Assembly: GCF_010389155.1 (NCBI RefSeq)
Contig: NC_057766.1
Location: 38,511,516 to 38,575,515 of the forward strand
Direction of reading: 5' to 3'
From: Erigeron canadensis
Taxonomy: Eukaryota; Streptophyta; Magnoliopsida; Asterales; Asteraceae
DNA: 64,000 nt
The notes beneath the pieces are model-generated. The model had not been told where the DNA came from. It was given only the letters and a program-made list of their open reading frames with translations, and ran no database searches. Positions 46,047 to 58,499 of the stretch are shown here, piece by piece. Every line of letters starts with the position of its first letter. Positions within the stretch are counted from its first letter, which is position 1. The position numbers and the translations under genes are program-made.

Positions 46047-49000
46047 TCATTTATTTGCCTTTGTTCTTTGTGTGATCAACTTGCTTGCTGGAAAGTGTAA
46101 CCTAGCCATCAAAGGTCTAGGAGACCTATTTACCCGATCAAATCCTCTCACACAAACAAATCCTGCAAATATACCATTAGATACCATATTATGTAGCAGA
46201 CTTAACATACATTCAATATTCAAAAACAAAGTTTGGTATATTTTGCAACAAATAATGTTACACTATTGCATGATTGCAACATACAAACCTCCCTGTATTA
46301 TTTGCACACGCTTTTAAGCTGTACAACGGTTTTCTTTATAGAGAATATTGTGATATCATTCTACAACAAACATACCTTTTTTACAAGACGATTTTACAGC
46401 TTAACTCTGTCCCAGTTAGAATATAGTGGCAAAAAGTGGACTGAGCTTGAGCAATAGTAAGGTGAGAAGGATTGAATTTTAGAAGAGCTTAACATTTTGT
46501 TGAGAGCATTACAGATGTACATTTCATAGTATGTGGTATGATATATGTAAAACTTGAATGAATTGGGAGAAATCTTTGCTTTGCCAAAGAAACAAGAAGC
46601 TCTTACCATGTTACTTTGGACCTTTTGATGTACTACAGGTTGTATGTAAAACAACTTCAAATCCATTCTATTTGAGCCCATTGTACACCAAATGTTCTAT
46701 ATAAATATGAGCTACAATGCTATTTTGGAAACACTATACTTAGGCAAAGAAATGAGTTGGAAGTTTAAGTATAGCAACATTTTTAGAGAGTATGTTACGG
46801 TGGGTCTAGAAAGAGGATTTGATTTGTTAAGAAGTCTTATTAACATATGAATCCATTTCAGAACCTTTAGGATTTACCAGCCACCAGTTTTAATTTCCGT
46901 CTTGAGGACAAGGTGTTGTATTAGGATGGGAGATGTTAAGTATGGTGGTTTACACTTTACACACCAAAAAAAAGGAAGTAATAAGTAGATAGATGTTATG
47001 ATAACTTAAGGATCATTTTATGTAACATTAGGAAGTATCTTAACTCTACTTATTATGATGCGGTCATGCGTATCCTTAATTTCCATTTATTAGAATATTA
47101 CGATTACGGCTCTTTAAAGTAGGTGTTAGGAATATGAGATGTTTTATGTTCATTTTAAGTACAAAGTAAGAAAATGAGTTAGGCCTCTTAGGTAGAGTAA
47201 TTTTACATTTCTTGGGCCTTTTCTTCAAAGTTTCTGATTACCTACCATAGAGATATTATCACTCACTCATACAAGGTATTTGTCAAATCTTATTAATGAT
47301 ATGTCTTTTTACTATGACAATCATATTTGTTGGTTCTAATAATGGTACGTTTACTACTCTGCATTTGCGTAAGTAAATTAAAAGCGCTTCTTTCGTCTGT
47401 GTATGATCAACAGTTTACTTTATTGTTATGCTTGAGAATTGAAATGATACATACCTTTCCAAAAGCAGTATTGAATTCCTTCGGTACTTAGCCCTATCAA
47501 CAAAAAAAGTCTTCATCGTTAGCTTGTAGTTTGAAATGCATGTTAATTTTAGAAGAGATGTTTGTCGTTAGCTTGTACCCTTAAAGATTGTTGACACGGA
47601 AGTCCCAAAGTAAACTGTTCTTCTTGGCAAGTTCCAAATCCATGCCCTTGGAACATCAATTGGATTTAGGCTTGATGCATGATCTGCGAACATCTGCATA
47701 ATGCACATATATGTGTGACCTGCTACTAATTATTTATTGGTTTGGAATTTTATGTCTGGAAGGCCAAGATTATGGGTTTCAGATGAGTTGAGTGTCTTAT
47801 GATATTTTCTATTTTTGCATACGGGACTTTCTGCTAATAAGTATAGTTGTTTTTGCAAGTGAATTAGGGGTGGGGGCAGGTTAGAGGGGTTCATATATAA
47901 ATGTAGTAATAGCATTTGACAATTGATATGACGAACTTTCAGATTATATACCTCATTCACTTGGAAATATGTGCCATTGAGTGGGAAGCTTCCACGCATT
48001 GCTGTTCTACATGGTATCTGTTATAAAAGTAGATAAACGCTAGTTGGTTCAACTTTTCATACTTGATAGTTCACAGTATGTATCTTGTATTGTATAGATA
48101 AGGCTTCTCACCAAAATTGTGCCTCTAACTACTTGTAAATTTGCTTCCTTTACGTTGTTGCAAGAAAAGCATGTTGCCCGATCACATAGCTGGCCTGATT
48201 GCTGAAGAGGACATTCTATTTCCGGTGGCTGTACTGAATTTGCAGTTTCACCTGATAGGAGAATTGAAATTATCTTTTTATAATATATATGTGAGATATA
48301 TGTTTTTTAAATTGATTGTTAAGTTTGGGGAAGTGGGGACTGTAACACACACAAAAGATATCAATCTATTTGTTTGGCACTAGTCCCACAAGCTTCATTT
48401 TTAATAGCATGTAGCAAAGGAAATGGTGGAGTGGTTAGGGTCTGCTCTTAGATTACTAAACACTTAAACTAATGATTGATGCTGGTGACATGTTTTTTTT
48501 TAATGTGGCAAAAAAATTGACCAACCTGGTGTCCATATTGCCAAGAGGTAGTGGCTTGGGTCATCGGGTTCTCTTTTGTCTAACTGAAAATAGTTTAACG
48601 TGGAAGTTAGATGGTTATGTATAGGCACATGTGATTGGGCTGGCAGCAGTAAGATTACTAACCCCTTCTAAAAGCTGATGTGAATCCGGAAGTTCATACC
48701 TGCAGTAGGGCGAAGTGAATTAACGTGGCAATGCATTATATCGAATTACCCTTCATGTTTTAAACTCTTTTGTGTCACATCCATGGTTGAACTTGTATAT
48801 GTCACATTTTAAGTTACCTTTTTAGTTTAGTAGTCGTAATGTTAATTTGGCGCCTTCTTAGATGGTGATATCGTGTCATACTTACATTACAAAAACCTTA
48901 AAGACTTACACTAGATGCTCTGTCCGCAGCCTGCTAACATCTTTCAGTTTAGGTGTAGGGATGGAAGCAGCACTAGGGTTCAATGCAACCAATGCTTTGG

Positions 49001-52000
49001 ACATATTGTCTTGAAGTTTCTTGTCATCTTGCATTATGTTCTGCAAATTGGTTGTAAATTCTTCCATGTTGAGTTTGATACTCGGGATTTCATCTGAATC
49101 TTCATAGTATTGATCCTCAATGTCGCTTATTGATAATTCTGCGGCTTCTGGCTCAGGTGTAGTTGGTTCCTCAATGATTGGTTCACAATTGCTCCCACTT
49201 TTATTGAGGTCATTTTCTACTGGAGGCAGTGGCAGCACTATGGACCTGTTAACCATTGGTGGTATTGGATCTGATGCAACAGGAGCATCTGATGTCACTA
49301 TACTTTTCTCCTCTGGGCCTGGAAGGGAAAGTCTTGCACTGCACAGTAAGATGTTAGTCATACTATGGCATACGATAGCACACATATTCTTCTAGACAGA
49401 TCAAAAGCTTTTTAAACAACATCATCTCTACTCATTAGAAAGCCAAATGAAATGCTGTTTTTCAGGTTGTAGTATGGCTCCTCGCATCTATGGATGCAGC
49501 AGGATTTATCTGGAAGTCCAATCGTTCTCTTAAGGTAATATATTGTTTCATAGATTAATTTGTCTACTGGTACTAATATGCTTTCGTGTGTGGGTTGTGT
49601 CTAAGTGTATGTGTGCATTTTAATAAAGTGTATGCGTGCATTAATAAATATAAAGTGGTTGGGAATTTATGATAATAGTCTATTCTAAGCAATATTGTGT
49701 TAGAAAATGTAACATTGGCTAGTTTATTCTTTAAAACATTTTTTAGAAGAAGCTAGGTTATGAATTGAAATGTTTCTTGCACTATTAGTGTTATATTTTG
49801 TGATCATTACTCTGCTGCAATATGAAGATCAATCTGTCTTATAAACTCTTGGAGCATGTCTCTTTTTATGTCATATCAGTAAAACTGAAACCAGGCATCC
49901 AGATGTAGGTTTGAATTTGGCCACACATGTATACTTAATTCGATTGGCTACCAATTAAAGTGTTTTTTGAACTATTAGTGGAATATTTTGTAACTTTTAC
50001 TCTGCTACAATATGTTATAAACGTTTATACTACAATCTTTTCTATGTGAATCATGCTCTTGTTCATCATTCCTGTTTCACATAGGGATAAATACAGAAAA
50101 CATCAGTGAGTGAACGTTGTTATTCAAACTTTACATTTTCGACTCTAAAAACTAATTTGGATGCATATTTTTTTACATCATGTCAGTTAAACAAAAATAA
50201 GGAATCCATATATAGGTTTGAATTTGACTAGAGTATGCTAAATTTCCAATCTGTGATCATATAATGCTTCATGGTCTATCATTTTAACTAGTAGAAGAAG
50301 CTGGAAGTTTAAAAATGAAAAAAAAAAAGAAGAAAAAAGGATAGATATTTATTTCCATACCTTGCAAAAGCACTAGCAAAGTGTCTGCACTCTGCTCTCA
50401 TTGGACATGCATTACAATTTGGCTTACTCTTTGTGCAAAAAACCTTCACATATATTTATGCAATAATCAGAAAATTTCTATTCTTGTATGATTCGATGAA
50501 TCTAGGACTTTCGGTGTAAATGGTGACATACCTTTCCAAACGTGATCATTTGGTAGTGTAGCTCATATCTGTAATGGAATCACATGTTAGTCAGTTCAAA
50601 AATTAATTAAATAAACACTTTCATCCTAGTTCAATATAATAGTTTGTTTTTTCCCAAATTGTGGGTTGTGTATGTACAGCTGCTGGGATAAGTATAATTA
50701 CAGTGTCAATTGATCCAGCTTGCACAGCCTGGGCCAAAGATATTTTTGAATGGTCTCCAACACGGGGTACCTGTGAGGAAAGTAGATCAGTATTATATTG
50801 TTAACTTGGTCAATGTATGATTCAGGAGATCTTGATACTTACATCTCCAGTAGATGCAGCTGGAGTGATTCTGGTAGAGGTTGGAGTGGGACCCACCCTA
50901 GTCTCACTGCTATCCTCCCAACATTTGTGTCGACCTGGAAAATGATATTTAGAACGCAAATCTCTTCAATATATCCAATTCGTAGCAGTTTGTACTTGTA
51001 ACATCTACTTACAGGAAATGCAAGATGATGAAGTGTTAATAGGCGCACACATTCCACACTTTTCAGCCCCAATCCTCGAAAGCTCAGTAAGTAATCCCTG
51101 CAATACAAAAAGATTAGTAGGAACTCAGGAATTATAAATTGTTTGTGTAGATTTTGATGCCGTACTTTGCTTTGTCAGGGGGTGCATCTCTTAACCATTC
51201 GAGGTCAATTGCCCCATGATCTCTCACCAAGCGATTAAGGAAATCCTGCATATAAGCAATAATCAAATCCTAAGCTATTTTTATCAACTATGGTATTAAT
51301 TACTACCAACAAACAAAGGAAAGAAGTTGGAGTACCTTCATTCTATCAGCTAACAGGTTGTTCATTCCACGTTCTTTAATAGCATCAGAAATTTCATTGA
51401 CATGGGCGCGTCTCAGTGCTTCATAATCAATCGAGTCTGATGCGTCTTTGCTTCGCTCTTTTTTCCCACCATTGGCCAGTGCCTCCTTTCTCAAGTTATC
51501 CCAGTCAGCTGTTTTGCTAATCTCATTCTCGGCTGTTCCTTTACTTGCCTTGGAAGTATCTGTGCCTGGCCCGGTTGGTTCATGAGAAACCTTTTGCTCT
51601 TTGGAGTTTGCATCAGTGACTGTATTTTCAAAGCAGTTCTGCTTATTTACAGCAGAAATACTGTCCTCAAGGTTGATATCTGTTCGTCCAAACATAAAGG
51701 AGTCTTGTTTTGGGGCACCAATTTTACCTATGGCCGCTGTTTCATCATCTCTTGTTTTCTCCTTGATGACTTCTGTCACCTGATGGTCAGTGTTCAGAAG
51801 CTGGCCTGGAACACTGCTTTGTAAGTTGTATTGGACAAATGGTGGTGCTTGGAACATTGGCATTTCGTCTTGTGGATATGTAACAGTATTCGTATGGTAT
51901 GTGTCGGTCATTCCGAATATAGACGAAGGAAAAGGTCCGCTTTCTCCTCCTAGTGCTTCAGGGTTCGGCAAACCTGCTTTTTGAACACCTGGGGCCATAC

Positions 52001-55000
52001 CCACTTGGAACTGACTTGGTGAAGTTGTCGGATTGATACTGTTCGTTGTAGGAGTTTGCATGTTAAGGTGAAGTTGCATGTTACACTCGGGCTCTTTTGG
52101 CAAATGATGCACTGCATGTTCTTCAAGTAACTCATGACCGAAATAGTCTTTGAGCATGGTAGGGTGCTTTTCCTCTGTGAGGTCTGTTGGTGTACCCGAC
52201 TGTTTACTGGTTTCATATTCAGTATCCTCTGTTTCCGAGTTTGATCCCGAGCTTGACCTAAATTCATCAGCAGTTTGAACTGTGGAAGAGTCAAATGAAT
52301 ATTGTGATACAAGTAATTCTTCCTCTGATAGGCTTCTATACTTCTTTGGTACACCTTTAGATAATGATGTTTGATGTGTCATGCCTTCACATAATTCTAA
52401 AGATGTTATCTTTTCATGATGATTGATGACTTCATTAGGCTCTGCTACTGCTATAGGCTGTTCACATGTCCCATCGTCACAGCATGTTTTATTTGTGGTT
52501 GTTGACTTAAGGGGAAATCTGGCTGCAAGAGACATGAAGGCAGAACTGCATATGTTGCGAGCAAAAACAATATACATTAGTTTAGAATATTATCATGCAC
52601 TATCCAAAGATCATTAGACATAACAAGACACCAAGTTCACCTGGAAAGATGATCAGAAACATTTTGGGTGAGAAAAACACCAATCACTGAGTCAACCACG
52701 GATCCTTTCCATCGTGAGAATCTTCTATCCCCTGTGGAAGGTACCAGTTAAATACTGCATATTACATGCTAATGTATTATAATTTTCATGATTTAGACAA
52801 CAGGGGAGTTCCAGAACGACTATTTATGCTCATACCATGGGTAACGGTCACCCTTTATTTACATTATCTAGTTTTTATCTATTTAAACTCTGGTTAACCT
52901 ATATGACCCTGTTTCTTTACAGTCAATGGTTTCATTGTATTGTTTACAGCTCATAATTTGTCAGTTTCAATGTTGTCATAGGGATCATCATCCTTCAACA
53001 GTCCTAAATTACCTACAACACTAAAGTAGATTTAGTCGAATGTGCAGTCTGCTAAACTTTTCTTAAACTTACATGTACGTCAACCACTGATGATCTCTGC
53101 TTAGAAATGAAGCAAGAAACCCTTTAAAGAACTAAATAAGGTTCCATCTAGATGATGGTAATTTCATTTCTTGGTGAGAAATTGTCAACAAGCCTTTCAT
53201 GGGTTTTCTCTCTCTTAGGTTATGCATGTAGAAACTTTGAACTTTAATGATTTATACCTTGAACAAGATGCATACGAGCAATGAATGAGTCTGCTCTTCC
53301 ACGAAACACCCGCCTTTCATTTTCCCACCATTTTTCTTTATCCTTATCTAGTGTTTCAGTCCCCTCACTCCCCTCAATACCCATTAATACCCTCCAAAGT
53401 CTTTCTGTCTCTGGATCAAGGTCTACTTTAGGACGTAGGTTTCTTTTTTTAACTGGCTCAAATGGAATCATGGCCTCGCTACCTCTGTACACAACAAGTC
53501 CATTTTGATGTTTCTTATTAATGTGCAGATCTTCTAGCATATGTGTAATAATATCAACTGAGATTTCAGTATTCTTTTGGCTTGGTCGTCCTGCAGGAAC
53601 AGTTGGAAAATTCAGGAAATTCTAGATAGGTTAAACTCTGTAACATTTGAAAATTAGGACTTCATTCTAAATTAGCGGTGATAGTTTTGGCTCGCTTATG
53701 GATCGATTGGGATTATACTTTTGGGTCAAATTAAAAAGTTAAGTTGGTAATAAGTTCAATAGGCCTAAAATGTATTCAAAATTATGAGCTCTTAAACAGT
53801 ATTGTTAAGAAAGTTAGATTAGTATTGTAATAAAAAAGCTCCTTCAAACATTAATTATTGAAAAACTTTAAAGAAAAGAAGACAAGTGTTTGTATGTCAG
53901 CTGAAGCTGGCACTGCCCATTACGGGTGTTGATGGGTCTAGTTGTTCAGGTTTTGGGTTGTCCTGGTTTGGATTAACCAAATATTTCATCCGCAGTGCGA
54001 ATCATATACCTCAAACCCATTTGGCTCGTGTTATATTGGTGTGGTTAATTTCAACACCCCTACTGCCCATTAGCAAAAACTTTCCCTTTCTAAACCAAAC
54101 CTATTTTGGCTAGTTATCCAAAGCACCCATTGTGCCACCCTTAACATCTACTTCAAGTGTTTTATGTTGGTTTTAAAGTATGTACCTCTTGCTATTATTG
54201 ACGATTGATGATAACCTTTGAAGGGAGTAGTACTATGTAACTGAAGCCTCTCATCTGATCCTTCTAACCTTTGGTTATATGAATTTGGTTTTGCGGTTTG
54301 CTTCTTATCTAATGAAGTAGCAGTGTAAGTCGTTGCTGCATATCTAGAGTCCCCTTTTGGTGGAGTAGTTGGCGTTGGATTCCAGCTGATCATTGCACCC
54401 TGAGCATATCTTGATGCTCCTGGTATTGATCTCATTGTGTGGGGTTGCATTCCAGATAACACCTGCTGCTTCTGTAAATAATGTGTCGCGGCCATTCGTA
54501 GACGGAACGAGAGCTGGTCTGCATTTCCACCCCCATTCACTGTTTTACAAGACGGGTCGACTCTTCCAGAAGAATATAATAACTGCATGGCAGAGCCATT
54601 TCCATAGATGCCATTCATTTGTCTCTGGTTACCTTCAAGAGCTTGCAACTCCCTTTCCATCTTCAGTTTTTTGTGATTTTCTAATAAAATGCTACTCAAA
54701 TTGTTGTTATCATAAGCACGGTGTGCAACTCCTATTAAGAATTTCTGGTACAACAGGAGAGAATCCATGGCATTCACATTCGAACCCTGTCTCTTGATGC
54801 CTCTTCTTTCATCTAAACTTGTCATACCACTTGTGAAAGACTGAGGGGTACCTTGCTGATGTGTGGCCACCATACCCGATTGAATGACACTGTTATTGAT
54901 TCCAACAGGTTTGTTTACTTTATTATACTCGTTCTCCCGTGTATCTCTTGGACTCATGCTCATATTTCTTGCAAGCACATTCAAAGCATGGTACCTTCCA

Positions 55001-57535
55001 TTAGCAAGAGGTGTGGTTGGAACATTTGGCTCATTTTGCATGCTGCTACCGATATATGTATTCTGCTGTGTCTCGAGCATTCCATTGATTCTATCATTTT
55101 GTTGTATGTCTTGAGGATTTGCATTGCCATTTATATCTTGTTGGGTGCAATTATTTTCATGGCTTTCATCTTGTGCTACACTGTCTGAGTCAAAGTTCAG
55201 TTTCTTTTTGCATGATTTTGGTGGAGTTTCAGCTGCTGATGCTGGTTGACGTTTCAAGTTGTCAATGTTCTTTCGCACATACTTTCTTTTCACAATGTTT
55301 TCCACTGGGCTTTCTCCTTTTGAAACACCCTTCCTCCTTACATACTTTCTTTTCACAATGGTTTCTACTGGGCTTTCTCCATTTGAAACACCCTTCCTCA
55401 CGTACTTCCTTTTAACTCGGATCTCATTAGAACCATTTGTTGGAGTTTTAGGCGTTGGTGTCCTTTTAGGTTTCCCTTCTCTAATCACCCTTGGGCGGTG
55501 TTTTTTTCTTCTCGAGGTAGTCTTTTGCTGTAGGGTTTCATTCAAGCCAATGACATGTTCATCCCTATTTTCAGAAATAATGTGTTCTTTCTGTGTTGTT
55601 GAAATTGCAGAAGGCGGGGAGTCCCCAATGGTCTGCAATAGCTCATTGTATAGGTTCTCTGTGTCTGCAGTTGATACGGTTTGATTTTCATGACTGTCTT
55701 TTATTGTAGTTGAAGCTTCTTCGACTAGAAAGTTGATATTTTCTGGTACCCATTGATTGTACATATTCTTTCTCTGATTATCTGGTGTGATCGGAGCAAA
55801 TGGAGAAGAATCAGTTACACCAGAGGCTGCTACATCTTGTCTCAAGCTTGGTGGTGAATTCAAGTTGTAGCGATTTTGAGAAGTGACCGGTAATCCATCT
55901 GTGAGAAATTAAATTCTTATCCAATGTCATGGAGTAATTAATAATATCAACTAGGTACAAGTAAATGTAAACGGTATATTATGCTATGCTTGCTAAACTG
56001 AAATGCCAATAACAAGATGTGCTAAGTAAACAATTTTAATCGTTGTATCTTTTGTTTAATTGCAAGAAAACCATTAGGCCATTTTCTTTCACAAATTAAC
56101 GCAAAAATACTATTTATTTGAAAATTGAATTTATTCTCTTATATCTATCCAACCAAACTAAATCAAATATTACATTCTTGTTAACAAGCTAAACCAAAAT
56201 CTATTATATTTTTCATTAAATAAACTCAATTTTACACATCCACCAATAAGAACTAAATTCATTTGAACTATGAAATACTTAAATAAATAATTAAATAAAT
56301 GAACTAACCGGCTAAAATTGTGGATGAATTTTTAGGGGCCCAAACCATTATAATTAACTGACTAAGCCTTTTAAAGACTTATGGATGGTCTTATGGTGCG
56401 TTTAGTTATAAAAATTATGAATGTATTCTAAACATTTTATAAAGAACATTTTAAACAAAGAATGTGTTCAAATGTGATTTTTCCAAAATAAATATTCGTT
56501 AAAAACGTAAGTGTTTTTTTCCAACTTGTAACAATCCAGTGAAGAACACATTTCAAGGGTTTTTCAATGGAAAAATTCTCCTCATTTTCTTGAAAAACTT
56601 CTATAACTAAACACACCATTAGAAACTCCAGTCTTCTTTGTTTTTCCTTCTTTTTTTTTCCCCACATTTTAACAAGATGGTTAGGTTGCATCACAACTAT
56701 TTTGCTCTATAGGACATACGTAAATCATATTTGAAATTATAATAATTATTTCATTTTGATTCATCCTAATATCAACATAAACTTAACAAAGCACACGCCT
56801 TTTGGGTTGTCCCGTACCTATCAAATTGTTTGAAGTGAACTTCTGAGTTTGTCGACTTTCAAGCATAGAAGTCCTAGATGTGGATCTGATAACATTGCCT
56901 TCAGCTTGAGTAGGTTGATTTGGATTGAACGGCATGTTTGATATGTGGATGCCATTGTTATGTGCTTCGTTCGTATACGGAGCACTTGCTGAGCTACTTG
57001 TTGAGCTTAAAATAGCTGCCACATCACCACGCTTCCAAGTTGCAGGGTCTGCCGAATTAAAGGCCGAGGCTTGGCTGGAGTTGTGATTTCTATAATCATG
57101 AACCACTGGTAGTGGTGGTGTTGGATCAAGTTTCTCAACAAATGCATTCAAATCAAGTGTGTTTTCTTGCAACAAGCCTGTGTACATTCCAAGCAAATCT
57201 TCCCAATTCTCAGTCTCTACTTGATTTTCTTGAACAAGAATAGGATTTGATCTTTCATTAATTATCTTGTTTGGAGTCTCTGGAGTCCAGGAACTCCTAC
57301 TCTGTCCAATTCCATTACTTTGTAAAACTGTCTGCTCCATAGGTGTATTCCAAGAACTCCCATTATTGACAACCCCAAATCCTTTTTGAGTTGTCTGTGG
57401 AGGCACCATATGATCACCATTCATAATTCTGTGACCAATTCCACTCTCATATGGAATAGGCATTCCACCAGTCACATGTTTACTGAATTCTCCGCTTTCT
57501 TGGGGAGGAATTGGTAAATCCCTCTCAAAATTCAT
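46047..57535 (-). CDS. ROS1: ROS1/DEMETER-like 5-methylcytosine DNA glycosylase/lyase
   Basis: Nineteen coding exons, all GT-AG and phase-consistent: 56788-57535, 54186-55898, 53258-53590, 52641-52731, 51336-52545, 51166-51245, 51013-51097, 50843-50934, 50702-50770, 50532-50568, 50361-50443, 48910-49338, 48663-48699, 48526-48583, 48112-48251, 47952-48017, 47579-47693, 47455-47493, 46047-46162. They encode 1,846 residues. The start ATG has an in-frame stop upstream. The N-terminus holds repeated basic VKRKYVRK blocks. Domain A has FRGRADSFIARMHLVQG and FLTQNVSDHLSS. The HhH-GPD motif GLGLKSVECVRLL carries the catalytic Lys (about 1404) and PVDTNVGRIAVRLGW the Asp (about 1422). Fe-S cysteines are C1489, C1496, C1499 and C1505. 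The C-terminus has the permuted CXXC and RRM-like domains, ending PRPLMARLHFPASKL. By family knowledge it excises 5-methylcytosine in the nucleus, counteracting RNA-directed DNA methylation. A ROS1/DML rather than DME assignment is inferred from the start and the KVDLDPETERLW region. Confidence 0.95.
49466..49534 (+). other. Exon-like segment on + inside a ROS1-like intron
   Basis: TTTTCAG before and GTAATAT after bracket 69 bp that form 23 open codons on + (WLLASMDAAGFIWK within). It lies in the roughly 1-kb intron between exons 11 and 12 of the minus-strand gene. It could be chance, a captured exon, or part of an antisense transcript starting near 44.9 kb. Confidence 0.2.
56394..56618. mobile_element. 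PIF/Harbinger MITE in the first coding intron of the ROS1-like gene
   Basis: The inverted ends are TGGTGCGTTTAGTTATA (left) and, read inward from the right, TGGTGTGTTTAGTTATA. TTA is duplicated at 56391-56393 and 56619-56621. At 225 bp it sits in the intron between coding exons 1 and 2 (55899-56787) without touching splice sites. Confidence 0.75.
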
Positions 57536-57603
57536 ACTAAAACTCTACAGCCAACGAATTCTGAATGCAATTGCCTTATCGCGTCTGATATTCTAACTTA
57601 TAT

Positions 57604-58183
57604 CTGTTTCAACAAAAACGAAAAGCACGAGATTAAATTACCAGTATGGATTGTTAAGAATACTGTGATGGATTCCGTTTCTTGAACCTAACCTGCCCCC
57701 CATAAGACAAATGCATTTTTTCATTAAACTGATAATCTTCTCAACAACCCGTATTATTTTGACAGTGACAAATTACAGTAATACACAAACATTTCAAAAT
57801 TCTGACATTATTTTTCAATTATATCACAGAATTACCCAAAAATCAGATTAATCAAACATTTTCCAGAAATATTTCCATATAAAAGATCATTGATTTATCA
57901 AATTTCTTATATTATTAAGAGAGAATAAAAAAGAAAATCCAAAGAATCAAAACAGAATTGGTAAATCTTTAGAGAATTTAATTCCTTAATTATGAAACGG
58001 GGTTTCAAATTAATAGAAATTGGACCAACAGATATCAAATTAAAACCCCATAAAATTAAAAACAGAATCACATGGTTTAATTAATTCATTTGAAAATTTA
58101 AATTACATTAATTTGATTAATGCAGAATAAGATAGAAATGGGATTCGTAAAGAATTTAATAATTTAGGTGAAGCTGAGCTCAC
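57604..58183 (-). other. 5'-UTR intron of the ROS1-like gene
   Basis: The donor is G|GTGAGC next to 58184 and the acceptor is GAAACAG next to 57603, on the minus strand. It is an AT-rich intron of about 580 bp. 5'-UTR introns in plant genes often raise expression. No coding potential is evident. Confidence 0.55.
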
Positions 58184-58260
58184 CGATCTCAAGCTCAGGC
58201 ATGATGGCCGGAAAATTTGGCCGGAGAATAAGTCAATGTGGGATAGCCAAAGTAAGTATT
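58184..58260 (-). promoter_or_regulatory. First (5'-UTR) exon of the ROS1-like gene with a nine-codon uORF
   Basis: Minus-strand exon 1 has an ATG at 58202. Spliced to exon 2 (57603 down) it reads MPELEIDIS and stops at 57593-57595, 57 nt before the main ATG at 57535. The upstream edge of the exon is not defined by sequence. Upstream on + are a CACT/ACTC microsatellite (about 58408-58440) and a GT-rich stretch. Confidence 0.45.
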
Positions 58261-58407
58261 GTGTGTTTTGTGTGTGAGAGAAAAAAGGAGGGAGGGGTTA
58301 ACAAAGATGGTACATAAAATAGTATTATTGAAAAAAGACAGATTGGTGGTGAGGACAAGTCATATAAGGCCACATCTGCTATAAAGTCATTTCTTCATTC
58401 AATCCTT

Positions 58408-58440
58408 AAACACTCACTCACTCACTCACTCACCCACTCA
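58408..58440. repeat. (CACT)n microsatellite upstream of the ROS1-like gene
   Basis: About seven to eight tandem CACT units with one interruption (CCCACTC). They lie roughly 200 bp upstream of the inferred first exon. Confidence 0.8.
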
Positions 58441-58499
58441 CATGTAACTTCTATGCATTTACATATTTTTATTTCACTCTTGTGTGTTTCTTTATTAAC

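Noticed and set aside
54393..55684. Several 75-141 codon ORFs on +
   Set aside because: They are antisense shadows of the large second coding exon of the ROS1-like gene.
58184..58202. MPELEI as the N-terminus of the ROS1-like protein
   Set aside because: After splicing to the next exon this frame stops after nine codons, so it is a uORF. The main start is at 57535.
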